19,182 nucleotides of DNA from Pseudomonadota bacterium (GCA_023445495.1 JAEXLC010000255.1:1-19182), one strand, 5' to 3'. Shown: positions 7,590 to 16,600, counted from the stretch's first letter. Translations and numbers: made by a program. The notes: generated from the sequence alone by a model not told the origin.

Positions 7590-8590
7590 AGGGCCTCCCA
7601 GGCAGAAATGACGGCATCCCCCGTCGCGGGGCGCAGCACGAAGATGCCGCTGTCGAAATGGCGCGTCGGGTGGACGCGGTTGGTGAGCAGCGTCCAGGCG
7701 AGACCGCGCTCGAAGTCGATCCACAGGCCGGTGCCGGTGAAGCCCGTGTGCCCAATGGTCTCGTCCGAACAGGCCTGGCCACCCGACCAGCCGGCGAACT
7801 TGCGTTCCCAGCCGCAGGTGCGGTGGCTGTATTGCGGGGTGCGGATCGCCTCGAGCATCGCGCCCGAGAAGCTGCCGGACAGCACGCCCTGCGCAAAGTC
7901 GAGCACGCCGGCGACGGTGCCGAACAGCCCGGCATGGCCGGTCTGCCCGCCCATCGCCCGGCAATTCTCGTCATGCACCTCGCCCTTGAGCACGCGGTTC
8001 TGCCACATGCAGCGCTCAGTCGCGACGGCGGGGCCGGGGGGCGGGCCGTAGCTGAGCCCCGGGCCGAGCGGCCATTCGCCCAAGGGCTTGCCGGTCACCC
8101 GCTCGATCGCGATGCCGAGCAGCAGGAAGTTGATGTCCGAATAGACCGGCTCGGCGATATGCTTCCACTCGCGCTGGAGCACGAAGGCGCGCAGCCGGTC
8201 AGGATCGTCGCCATAGGTGTAGATCGGCTCGACCGCGGGGAAGAGCGTGCGATGGGCGAGGCAATCGCGGAACGTCAGCGTGCGCTCATAGGCGCCGGCG
8301 ACGTCGTACTGGCGCAGGTCCGGGATCACGCTGGTCAGCGGCGCGTCGAGATCGATCCGGCCCTCGTCGGCGAGACGCAGGATCATCGTCGTCGTCGCCA
8401 CGACCTTGGAGACCGAGGCGAGGTCGAACCAGTGATCGAGCGTCAGCGGCTCGGGCTCGGGGACCAGCGCGGCCATGCCGGTATGCGTCACCCAGCGCCG
8501 CCCGTCCGCCGCGACCACGCCGAGCGTCGCGCCCGGGATGCGGCCCGAGGCGACGGCTTCGGCGGCGGGTGCGAAAGCGCTCTCGATCAT
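7586..8590 (-). CDS. Cytoplasmic serine hydrolase of the beta-lactamase / S12 family
   Basis: 334 residues with no signal peptide (starts MIESAFAPAAEAV), so probably cytoplasmic. Catalytic motifs are S59-V-S-K62 in FDLASVSK, Y150-S-D152 in PVYSDINFLLLG (in place of YxN) and H281-T-G283 in IGHTGFTGTG. GHAGLFGT around residue 218 is also typical of this family. Members include D-aminopeptidases, esterases and penicillin-binding-like enzymes, and true beta-lactamase activity is not implied. It lies between ampG and an M19 dipeptidase with ATGA overlaps on both sides (8587-8590 and 7586-7589). Its best guess is therefore an enzyme acting on imported anhydromuropeptides, for example as a carboxypeptidase, amidase or esterase. 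That role comes from context only. Confidence 0.87.
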   Translation of the reverse strand: MIESAFAPAAEAVASGRIPGATLGVVAADGRRWVTHTGMAALVPEPEPLTLDHWFDLASVSKVVATTTMILRLADEGRIDLDAPLTSVIPDLRQYDVAGAYERTLTFRDCLAHRTLFPAVEPIYTYGDDPDRLRAFVLQREWKHIAEPVYSDINFLLLGIAIERVTGKPLGEWPLGPGLSYGPPPGPAVATERCMWQNRVLKGEVHDENCRAMGGQTGHAGLFGTVAGVLDFAQGVLSGSFSGAMLEAIRTPQYSHRTCGWERKFAGWSGGQACSDETIGHTGFTGTGLWIDFERGLAWTLLTNRVHPTRHFDSGIFVLRPATGDAVISAWEAL

Positions 8591-10137
8591 GCGAGCGCCC
8601 CCGCCGGCGTATCGTCCGGCTTGGGCCTGGCCTTGACGATGAACGGCAGGAAGATCAGCGCGCCCAGGCTCATCGCGCCGGCCATGATGAAGAAGCCGTC
8701 ATAGCCGAGCGTCTTCTGGAACACGCCCGACAGCCCCGCGAGCAGCCTCGGGATCAGGAAGGCGAGGCCGGAGAACAGCGCATATTGCGCGCTCGGGAAG
8801 CGCGGGTTCACCAGCAGCGAGAGATAGACGACGAACACCGCGCCTTCGAAGCCATGGCCGAACTGGTCGATCGCCATGGCGAGATAGAGGTCGAAATCGC
8901 CGGCGGTCACCTGCACGCCGAATAGCGAGAACCATACCGGTCCGCCCGGCGACTGATAGGCGAGCCAGGCGAAGATCCAGTTGGACAGCGCCGACATGAT
9001 AGCGCCGATCACCAGCGCCCAGCCCATCGGCGCCTTGGCGGCAAGGATGCCGCCCAGCGTCACGCCGGCCATGCCCGCGATCAGCGCGACGAAGCCATCG
9101 GCGACGCTGATCTGCTCGAGCCCATAGCCGAGATGGTTGAACATCGGGTGGGAGAGGGCGTTCGCCATCACGTCGCCGGTGCGATAGACCGAGATGAACA
9201 GCAGGATCGGGATCACGACAAGCCCGTAGCGCCACGCCACATCGACATAGGGACCGACCGCGGCCGAGCGGCGCAGCGGCGCGTCCCAGGGCAGTTTCTT
9301 CAGCCAGGGCACCGAGGCGCCGAGGATCATGAAGGGCAGCAGGCAGACCGCGAACACCCAATAGCTCACCACGCCGGGGTTGCTGATCCCGACCGAGCCG
9401 ATCGCCGACAGCAGCGCCCAGCCGACCAGCCCGACCGCGACGATGCTCGCCACCATCGCCACCACGCTGGCAACGATGCCGGTGACCAGCGCGACCGAGC
9501 GCCCGCCGCCAGCTTCGGCCTCGGGCCGCATCGCGGCGAGGATCGGGAAAGGCACGAAGGCCAGCACCGCGACCGAGAGATAGGCGATCGTCCAGTCGAA
9601 CTTGGCGGCCATGAAGATCGCGCCGCCGCTGGCGATCACCATCGAGGCGCGATAGCCCCATTGGTTCGCGGCGACGAGCGGGCCCTGCTCCTCGGCATTG
9701 GGCGCCAGCTCGACGCGCCAGCCATCGGCGGCGATCTCGAGCGTGCTGGTCCAGAAAGCGAGCAGCACCGCGAACAGTGCGGTCATCGGCAGGTTGGTGT
9801 CCGACGCGGTGAACGCCATGCCGATCGTCGAGGCGAAGATCGCGAGCTGCGACAGCATGATCCAGCCGCGACGCTTGCCGAAGAAGCGCCCGAACCCCGG
9901 CACGTCATATTTCTCGAGCAGCGGCGCCCAGGCGAACTTGATCGTCGACATCAGCGAGACCCAGGCGAAGAAGCCGATGATCACGATGTCGACGCCGTGC
10001 CGCGCCAGGCGCAGCGAAAGCGTGGCGCTGAACAGGTAGAAGGGCAGGCCGGCGGCGAAGCCCAGCAGCAGATACAGGCCCATCCGCCCCCAGCCGGGGC
10101 GGATCGCGGCTGCGGCGGGACTCGGTGCCTCAGTCAC
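8587..10137 (-). CDS. ampG: AmpG-family muropeptide permease (MFS)
   Basis: 516-residue polytopic inner-membrane protein. E. coli AmpG (about 490 residues) imports GlcNAc-anhydroMurNAc-peptides released during wall turnover. The family-typical first half is clear: LLGFAAGLPFYLFSATLSL, GVDIVIIGFFAWVSL, IKFAWAPLLEKYDVPGFGR and GKRRGWIMLSQLAI, roughly residues 20-100. Many further hydrophobic segments follow, with a conserved-looking AIDQFGHGFEGAVFVVYLSLL region in the last third. The start is GTG at 10137; an in-frame stop lies eight codons upstream with no other start between, and ATG at 10083 (before GLYLLLG) is an alternative. It leads a three-gene operon. Substrate specificity within the AmpG/PAT group is inferred. 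Confidence 0.87.
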   Translation of the reverse strand: MTEAPSPAAAAIRPGWGRMGLYLLLGFAAGLPFYLFSATLSLRLARHGVDIVIIGFFAWVSLMSTIKFAWAPLLEKYDVPGFGRFFGKRRGWIMLSQLAIFASTIGMAFTASDTNLPMTALFAVLLAFWTSTLEIAADGWRVELAPNAEEQGPLVAANQWGYRASMVIASGGAIFMAAKFDWTIAYLSVAVLAFVPFPILAAMRPEAEAGGGRSVALVTGIVASVVAMVASIVAVGLVGWALLSAIGSVGISNPGVVSYWVFAVCLLPFMILGASVPWLKKLPWDAPLRRSAAVGPYVDVAWRYGLVVIPILLFISVYRTGDVMANALSHPMFNHLGYGLEQISVADGFVALIAGMAGVTLGGILAAKAPMGWALVIGAIMSALSNWIFAWLAYQSPGGPVWFSLFGVQVTAGDFDLYLAMAIDQFGHGFEGAVFVVYLSLLVNPRFPSAQYALFSGLAFLIPRLLAGLSGVFQKTLGYDGFFIMAGAMSLGALIFLPFIVKARPKPDDTPAGALA

Positions 10138-10285
10138 GCGGCACCGCGCAGGTAAAACAGGTCATTCAGGCTCCCTCGCCCCTGGTTTCCCTAACGCTCG
10201 GACGGGGCGGCGGCGCAGTCAATGGCGATGCTGACAGGCTAGTGTTGCAGTCGTGTCACGCTTTGTCGCGGAAACGTCTTATTCG
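10138..10285. promoter_or_regulatory. Gap upstream of ampG, leftward promoter region
   Basis: This part of the divergent ampG/receptor 1 gap should hold the ampG promoter. On the minus strand TTGACT (10222-10217) matches a -35 box well, but no good -10 lies at 16-18 bases. I see no terminator or clear operator. The right-hand end (from about 10259) contains codons that align with sequence upstream of receptor 2 (see the leader entries). Confidence 0.3.
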
Positions 10286-10342
10286 ATGCCGCTGGGTTAT
10301 GCCTGGGTGCACAGAAACTATGGCGCGGCGCAGCATTCTTGA
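10286..10342 (+). other. Possible 18-codon leader peptide, copy A
   Basis: Within the conserved leader, a frame reads MPLGYAWVHRNYGAAQHS then TGA. The matching frame upstream of receptor 2 keeps RNYGAAQHS exactly, with base changes only at third positions (AAC/AAT, GCG/GCT, CAG/CAA). Codons upstream also match (RFVAET here, RFAET there). No Shine-Dalgarno precedes the ATG. Competing readings are a nine-codon frame (10320-10349, MARRSILDT), a non-coding element, or a relic of an ancestral upstream gene. Low confidence that it is translated. Confidence 0.25.
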
Positions 10343-10395
10343 TACCTAATGCCCTCTCACCGCGCGGGAAACGCGGTTTCAGGGGGTAAGACAAC
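10286..10395 (+). promoter_or_regulatory. Leader of receptor 1, copy A of a duplicated 110-base 5' region
   Basis: This segment aligns without a gap to 13580-13689, the same distance upstream of the second receptor gene; I count 79 of 110 identical bases, and 70 of the first 90. The best-kept core reads TATGGCGCxGCGCAxCATT, then CTTGxTACCTAATG. It ends with a purine-rich AGGGGG (10381-10386) about nine bases before the ATG, a plausible ribosome site. It may carry a shared promoter, operator or mRNA element for both receptors; no textbook -35/-10 pair is evident. Confidence 0.6.
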
Positions 10396-13300
10396 ATGAT
10401 CGACGCGAGGACTCTCAGGAGGATTCTTGTCTCGGGCGTTGCGTTCGCCGCCATGGCGAGCGCCATGCCGGCCTGGGCACAGAGCACCGACACGACGCAG
10501 GAAGCCGCAACGCCAACGGGCGCGGTTCCCACCACGGACTCCGACGAGAGCGGCAAGCCGAGCAAGGGCAACGAGATCATCGTTACCGGCTCGCGCATCA
10601 AGCAGGACCCGAACAATTCGGCGCTGCCGCTGCAGATCATCACCCAGCAGGAAATCACCCGCAACGGCATCAGCAGCCCCGAGCAGCTGATGATGTTCCT
10701 GACGACCAGCGGCACCGGCGCGGACAACCTCGCTTCGAATTCCGACGTCGTCACCGGCGCGCAGCGCGGCACCAACGGCCTGTCGGCGGCGAACCTGCGC
10801 GGCCAGGGCGCCGGCGGCACGCTCGTCCTGCTCAATGGCCGCCGCGTCGCGGCGCACGGCCTTTCGGGCTCGGCGGTCGACGTCAACCAGATCCCGTTCG
10901 CGGCGATCGAGCGCGTCGAAGTCCTGAAGGACGGCGCCTCGGCGATCTACGGCACCGACGCGGTCGGCGGCGTGATTAACTTCATCACCAAGAAGGATTT
11001 CCAGGGCCTCAGCCTCAACGGCTTCACCGACACCACCGAGCAGGGTGGCGGCAACATCTATCGCATCGGCGGCGTCGCGGGCTTTGGCGACCTCGACAAG
11101 GACGGCTTCAACGTGATGGGCGCCGTCGCCTATAGCTGGAACAAGATGCTGCGCGGTTCGGAGCGCAGCTTCGTCAACGGCAGCCAGCCCAATCGCGGCC
11201 TTTCGGTCGATACGCGCGGCACCCCGGTGGCCACGGCGTTCAACATCGGCGCGAACACCCAGCCGGGCAGCATCACTGCCGGCGGCACGCTGCTGACCGG
11301 CCTCACGCTGACGCTGCCGAACGGCGCGAACGGCGCCTCGGGCGGCATCAACATCCTCGACCTGCCGGGCGGTGCCGGCTGTGACTCGATCGATGGCGGC
11401 ATGGCCTATGACGAGCAGCTGTGGAACACCCCCAGCGCGCAATATGCCTGTTCGTGGGATACCGGCCGCGCCGCGGTGATCCAGCAGCCGATCCAGACGC
11501 TGACCTATTACGCCAAGGCGACCTGGCGCATTTCGGGCGATCACATCGTCGCCTTCGAAGTGACCGGCTCGGACGCGGATTCGGCCAAGAGCTTCTCGAA
11601 CGCGCAGCTGACCGCGAACACCACCAACCTGCCGATCGCCTATCCGCGCAACGCGGCGACGCAGGCGCAGTATGACACGGTGTTCAACGCGATCCGCTCG
11701 GCATTCGACGTTCCGACCAACCCGAACCGCACCGCGCAGATCGCGGCGCTCAACGCGCGCTTCGGCCAGCCGATCTCCTATCGCTGGCGCTGCATCCCCT
11801 GCGGTCCGCGCGAGTACAAGACCAACACCAACACCTTCCGCGCCGCGCTCGGCTTCGAAGGGCCGCTGTGGACCGGCTGGGACTATCGCGCGGGCGCATC
11901 CTATGCGCGCAGCGAAAGCTCGTCGGTGCTCGGCAGCGGCTATTATTATCGCGGCACGCTCAACAACGGCGCCTATGATCCCAATGCTCCGGCGGTCGCC
12001 GGTGTCGGCCTGATCAACGGCCAGCAGGCGCGCGGCCTGGTCGGCGTGATGAACTCGGGTCTCATCAACCCGTTCAGCCTCACCCAGACCGCAGCCGGCC
12101 TTGCCGCGCTGGAATCGGTCTCGGCCTATGGCGCGACGCTTTATGGCGGCCGCTACGAAGTGAAGCAGGCCGATGCCTCGATCTCGGGCCCGCTCTTCCC
12201 GATCTGGGGCCGTGACGTCCAGCTCGCAGCCGGTGTCGACTATCGCCGCGAGACCTATGAGTTCAACGGCTCGGCGGCGGCTGCCGCGGCGGCGCCGGTG
12301 ATCTTCCTCGCCGCGTTCGACAACGTCAACGCGCTCACCCCGAAGAAGCGCGACGTGAAGGCGGCCTATGCCGAATTGCTCGTGCCGCTGTTCAAGGGCT
12401 TCGAGCTGACGCTGGCCGGCCGTATCGACGATTACACCGGCTTCGGCAGCACCAAGAACCCGAAGATCGCGTTCAAGTACCGTCCGATCAACGAGCTGAT
12501 GTTCCGCGGCTCGTACAACACCAGCTTCCGCGTCCCGACCTTCAACCAGATCTACAACGGCATCACCGAATCCCCCTATGCGGGTTCGGACATCGCCGAT
12601 CCGGTGAAGTGCCCGGGCGGCGTGCCGACCAGCAACTTCGGCAGCGGCCTGCCCTGCGCGCAGATCCGTCCGAACATCTGGACGGGCGGCACCGCGGACC
12701 TGCGTCCGGAAACGGCCAAGCAGTTCAGCGCCGGCGTGGTCCTCCAGCCGATGAAGGACATGAGCCTGTCGGTCGATTTCTGGTCGATCGCGGTGGACAA
12801 CACGATCCAGCTGCTCACCCTGCGCCAGCTGATCGACAATGCCTCGCTCTTCTCCGATCGCTTCGTCCGCGACGCGAGCGGCACGGTGCAGGTGATCGAC
12901 GATCGCTGGATCAACGCGGGTTCGCGCCGTACCCAGGGCCTGGAATTCACCTATCGCAGCGGCTTCGCGGCGCTGGGCGGCAAGTTCTCGACCGGCCTGG
13001 ACGGCACGCTGCTGCTCAAGAAGCGCGAGAAGCTGACGCCCAGCTCGGCCTATGGCCCCAGCCTGATCGGCGTGTTCAGCTATGCCGGCGATCTCGGCAT
13101 CAAGTGGAAGCACAACGCCTTTGTCAGCTGGTCGAACGACCAGTGGTCGATCTCGCTGAGCCAGATCTTCCGTCAGGGCTTCAAGAACGGCGCGCTGCCG
13201 GGCATTGCAGCGGGCACGGTGACGCGTCCGGACTATAATATCCGCACCGATGACTACATCATCTACAACGCGTCGATCAGCTTCAACGGTCTGGCACCGG

Positions 13301-13458
13301 GCTATCGCCTGAGCCTGGGCGTGAAGAACCTGTTCAACACCGATCCGCCCTTCACCATCACCTATGACGGCAACAGCGGCGCCGGCAGCTCCTGGGATCC
13401 GCGCGTCGCCGATCCGCGCGGCCGTGCCTACACCGTCTCGGCGCAGGTGCAGTTCTGA
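10396..13458 (+). CDS. TonB-dependent outer-membrane receptor 1
   Basis: 1020-residue receptor for energised uptake across the outer membrane. A signal peptide ends AMPAWAQ (cleavage near residue 28). A TonB-box-like EIIVTGSRIK lies at 60-69, followed by the plug domain with VLLNGRRV and VEVLKDGASAIYGTDAVGGVINF. The remainder is a 22-strand-type beta-barrel ending in aromatic YTVSAQVQF, with a C-terminal Phe as expected for BAM recognition. Six cysteines fall in close pairs in predicted loops (C329/C352, C466-I-P-C469, C739/C754). Ligand unknown; the neighbouring peptidases make a peptide or peptidoglycan fragment reasonable but unproven. It has its own leader and terminator, so it is probably monocistronic. 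Confidence 0.92.
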   Translation: MIDARTLRRILVSGVAFAAMASAMPAWAQSTDTTQEAATPTGAVPTTDSDESGKPSKGNEIIVTGSRIKQDPNNSALPLQIITQQEITRNGISSPEQLMMFLTTSGTGADNLASNSDVVTGAQRGTNGLSAANLRGQGAGGTLVLLNGRRVAAHGLSGSAVDVNQIPFAAIERVEVLKDGASAIYGTDAVGGVINFITKKDFQGLSLNGFTDTTEQGGGNIYRIGGVAGFGDLDKDGFNVMGAVAYSWNKMLRGSERSFVNGSQPNRGLSVDTRGTPVATAFNIGANTQPGSITAGGTLLTGLTLTLPNGANGASGGINILDLPGGAGCDSIDGGMAYDEQLWNTPSAQYACSWDTGRAAVIQQPIQTLTYYAKATWRISGDHIVAFEVTGSDADSAKSFSNAQLTANTTNLPIAYPRNAATQAQYDTVFNAIRSAFDVPTNPNRTAQIAALNARFGQPISYRWRCIPCGPREYKTNTNTFRAALGFEGPLWTGWDYRAGASYARSESSSVLGSGYYYRGTLNNGAYDPNAPAVAGVGLINGQQARGLVGVMNSGLINPFSLTQTAAGLAALESVSAYGATLYGGRYEVKQADASISGPLFPIWGRDVQLAAGVDYRRETYEFNGSAAAAAAAPVIFLAAFDNVNALTPKKRDVKAAYAELLVPLFKGFELTLAGRIDDYTGFGSTKNPKIAFKYRPINELMFRGSYNTSFRVPTFNQIYNGITESPYAGSDIADPVKCPGGVPTSNFGSGLPCAQIRPNIWTGGTADLRPETAKQFSAGVVLQPMKDMSLSVDFWSIAVDNTIQLLTLRQLIDNASLFSDRFVRDASGTVQVIDDRWINAGSRRTQGLEFTYRSGFAALGGKFSTGLDGTLLLKKREKLTPSSAYGPSLIGVFSYAGDLGIKWKHNAFVSWSNDQWSISLSQIFRQGFKNGALPGIAAGTVTRPDYNIRTDDYIIYNASISFNGLAPGYRLSLGVKNLFNTDPPFTITYDGNSGAGSSWDPRVADPRGRAYTVSAQVQF

Positions 13459-13486
13459 TCCGCGACTAACTGCTGCACGCAGGGGA

Positions 13487-13514
13487 GGCCGGGGCAGCGA
13501 TGCTCCGGCCTTTT
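13487..13514 (+). terminator. Rho-independent terminator after receptor 1
   Basis: The arms GGCCGGGGCA (13487-13496) and TGCTCCGGCC (13501-13510) pair over 10 positions with one G-T wobble. They close a GCGA (GNRA) tetraloop and are followed by TTTTCCTTCT. It lies 28 bases after the receptor 1 stop. It separates receptor 1 from receptor 2, so receptor 2 needs its own promoter. Confidence 0.88.
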
Positions 13515-13579
13515 CCTTCTCAGCCGGCTGGTGCAGGGACTGGCGGTTCGCCGAAACCATGCCCCAACTCGGCCCGCGG

Positions 13580-13689
13580 ATGCCATCGGGTTATGGCGCC
13601 GGGAACAGAAATTATGGCGCTGCGCAACATTCTTGGTACCTAATGTTCCCTCACCGCACGGGAGTTGCGGGTATCAGGGAATTGGCGAC
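13580..13689 (+). promoter_or_regulatory. Leader of receptor 2, copy B of the duplicated 110-base 5' region
   Basis: This is the partner of 10286-10395, with the same length to the ATG and no gaps. A purine-rich AGGGA (13676-13680) precedes the start at a similar place to copy A. TTATGGCGC occurs twice here (13591-13599 and 13612-13620), whereas copy A keeps only the second clearly. Because a terminator lies just upstream, the receptor 2 promoter is most likely within or immediately before this segment. Confidence 0.6.
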
Positions 13690-13693
13690 ATGA
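13580..13693 (+). other. Possible 37-codon leader peptide, copy B, overlapping the receptor 2 start
   Basis: The frame beginning MPSGYGAGNRNYGAAQHS continues through TGG (TGA in copy A) and ends RELAT at a TGA that overlaps the receptor ATG (ATGA, 13690-13693). An in-frame ATG at 13559 would add seven residues. If translated, its termination would be coupled to receptor 2 initiation. No clear Shine-Dalgarno precedes either start. The frame is also open further upstream into receptor 1, so openness alone proves nothing; the support is the synonymous pattern against copy A. Confidence 0.25.
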
Positions 13694-16600
13694 TCGAAGT
13701 AAAGGCGTTTAAGAAGCTACTTGCGGGCAGCTCGGCGATCGCGGCGATTGCGACTGCGATGCCGGCCTGGGCACAGACCGCGGCTCCGGAGCCGCAGGCG
13801 ACCACGGCGCAGACGGCACCGGCCGAAGAGGGCGAGATCCTCGTCACCGGCTCGCGTATCCGCCGCGACGGGTTCCAGGCTCCGACCCCGCTGACCGTGC
13901 TGACCCAGCAGGACATCCAGAACACGTCGCCGACCAACAACATCGCCGACTTCGTCAACCAGCTGCCGCAGCTCGCCGGCTCGACCAAGCCGGCCAATTC
14001 GCGCCTGAACCTGTCGAACGGCTCGGCGGGCATCAACGCGCTGAACATGCGCAACCTCGGCGAAGGCCGCGTCCTCGTCCTGCTCGACGGCCGCCGCTCG
14101 GTCGGCTCGACCATCTATGGCTGGGTCGACATCAACACGATCCCGCAGGCGCTGGTCGATCGCGTCGAAGTCGTCACCGGCGGCGCCTCCTCGGCCTATG
14201 GCTCGGACGCGGTATCCGGCGTGGTCAACTTCGTCCTCAACAAGAAGCTCGAGGGCCTGAAGATCGAAGCTGATACCGGCATCACCACCTATGGCGACGG
14301 CGGCAATTATTCGGCGAGCATCGCAGGCGGCAAGTCGTTCGCCGGCGGTCGCGGCCACATCCTGCTGAGCGCAAACATCGATCACCAGGACGGCATCTTC
14401 GAGGTCGGCAAGGAGCGCGAGTGGAACCACACCGGCTATGTCCGTGTGGAGAACCCCGCCTGGGTTGCGGGCAGCAGCACCTTCAACCGCTATTTCACCA
14501 CGATGCGCAATGTCGGTGCGTCGAACTCGACGCCGGGCGGCCTCATCACCGGCTCGGCCGGCACCAGCGCCAACGCCCTGCGTGGCCTGTATTTCGGCTA
14601 TGGTGGCGCGGTCAGCACCTTCGACTATGGCACGTTCACCTTCCCGGCCTTCACCCGCGCGGCAGGCTCCTCGGCGCCGAGCGTCACCCAGAATGGTTCG
14701 TGGCAGGTCAATGATTCCGGCACCCGCATCGGCCTGATGCCGAAGGACGACCGCTGGGGCGTGTTCGGCCGGCTGAGCTATGAAGTGGCCGACGGCATCG
14801 AGCTGTTCGCCGAGGGTTCGTACAACCGGCAGAAGGTCTTCTTCAACGCGGGTCCGAACCTGTCGACCGGCATCACCTACAACACCACCGGCTGCACGAC
14901 CGTGCCGGTTCCGGTGACCTGCAACGCCTTCGCGCTCCAGGCGCTCGGCGCCTCGCGGCTCGCCGGCGTCACCAGCGTGACCGTGGCGACCACCGCCGCC
15001 GACCTGCCGTTCCGCGCGATCGACAACGAGCGCAAGGTCCAGCGCTATGTCGTCGGCGCCAATGGCGACTTCGATGCGTTCGGCAAGGCGGCGCACTGGG
15101 AAGTCTATGCGCAGTACGGCCGCTCGGACGTGCGCGAGCAGCTGCGCAACATCATGCACAATACGCGGATGGCCAATGCGACCGCCGCGGCCTTCGCGCC
15201 GGCGGGCAATGCCCGCGGCTATGCGACCGGCTCGATCCAGTGCCTGATCAACGTCGATACCAGCACCACCAACGACGATCCGAACTGCGTGCCGCTGAAC
15301 CGGCTCGGCGTCGGCGTCGCCGATCCGGCGGCGATCAACTATGTGCTCGGCAATCCGTATCGCGACCAGGTGCTCGAGCAGTATGTCGCCGGCACCAACT
15401 GGTCGGTCACGCCGTTCGCCACCTGGGCCGGGGACGTCAGCGTCTCGGTCGGCGGCGAAGTCCGCAAGGAGAAGATCCGCGGCACCGTGCCGAAGGAATA
15501 CCAGCCGGTCATCACCACCACCGGCACGACCAATGCCTGGTCGGTGGGCAACTACCTGCCCTTCACCGGCGAATACAGCGTGAAGGAGGCCTATCTCGAG
15601 ACGGTGGTGCCGCTCGGCCTGGGCCTGGAATTCAACGGCGCGGTCCGCGCGACCGACTATTCCAACGCCGGCTATGTCACCACCTGGAAGCTGGGTGCGA
15701 CCTGGGCGCCGATCCCGGACATCCGGTTTCGCGTGACCCGCTCGCGTGACATCCGCGCGCCCAACCTCAACGAGCTGTACCAGGCCGGCACCGCCAACAG
15801 CGACTCCGTCCGCAATCCGAAGTACACGGCGGACGGCCTGAACGGCCCGCAGACCTTCGGCTATTCGGGCCTGGTCACCGGCAATCCGAACCTGCGTCCG
15901 GAAATCGCCAATTCGTGGAATATCGGCGCGGTCGTCTCGCCGCGCTTCCTGCCGGGCTTCACCGCCTCGGCGGACTATTTCCGCATCGATCTCGAAGGGG
16001 CGATCGACTCGATCAGCGCCCAGGAGATCATGAACCGCTGCGCCGAGGGCCTTGCCGATTATTGCGCCGCGATCAGCGACGATCCGGTCCGCTCGACGCC
16101 GACGGCGCCGTACAAGCTGATCCGCAGCCAGCCGTTCAACTTCGTGCGCAAGCTGGTGCGCGGCATCGACTTCGACATGGCCTATCGCATCCCGGTCGGC
16201 TCGGACGCCTTCACCCTGAAGGGCGTGGCGACGCGCTATATCGAGAACCTGTCCGACACCGGCATCGCCGGCCAGGTGGCGGTGAACACCGTGGGCGCCA
16301 ATGGCGGCCAGGCGAGCACGCCGACCTGGATCTTCCGCGGCAGCGCGACCTATGAGACGCAGACCTTCTCGGCCACCGTCACCGGCCGCGGCGTCAGCGC
16401 CGGCAAATACTCGGCCACCGGCATCGAGTGCACCACCAGCTGCCCGGTCACGACCACGACCTCGACCTACCAGACCTATGACAACAACCATGTCTCGGGC
16501 CTGTTCTATGTCGATCTCAACCTGAGCCAGACGGTGAACTTCGGCGGCAACAAGGCCCAGTTCTTCGTCAACGTGACCAACCTGTTCAACCGCTGGCCGC

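Noticed and set aside
7590..7964. Longer start for the M19 dipeptidase
   Set aside because: The extension lies inside the upstream S12 gene in another frame; the ATG at the ATGA junction begins the hydrophobic N-terminus and recognisable M19 sequence.
7586..8590. Resistance beta-lactamase next to ampG
   Set aside because: The protein lacks an export signal and has YSD in place of the YxN of class C enzymes; AmpG context reflects muropeptide transport, and no ampR-like regulator is adjacent.
10357..13560. A 1067-codon open frame antisense to receptor 1
   Set aside because: It mirrors a real gene in GC-rich DNA. The product is Arg/Ala/Asp/Val-rich, low in complexity and has no recognisable domain, while the plus strand has a signal peptide, plug and barrel.
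13531..13689. N-terminal extension of receptor 2 to an upstream GTG
   Set aside because: It would put 53 residues before a clear signal peptide, and the region is the leader duplicated upstream of receptor 1, where the corresponding frame is closed by a stop.
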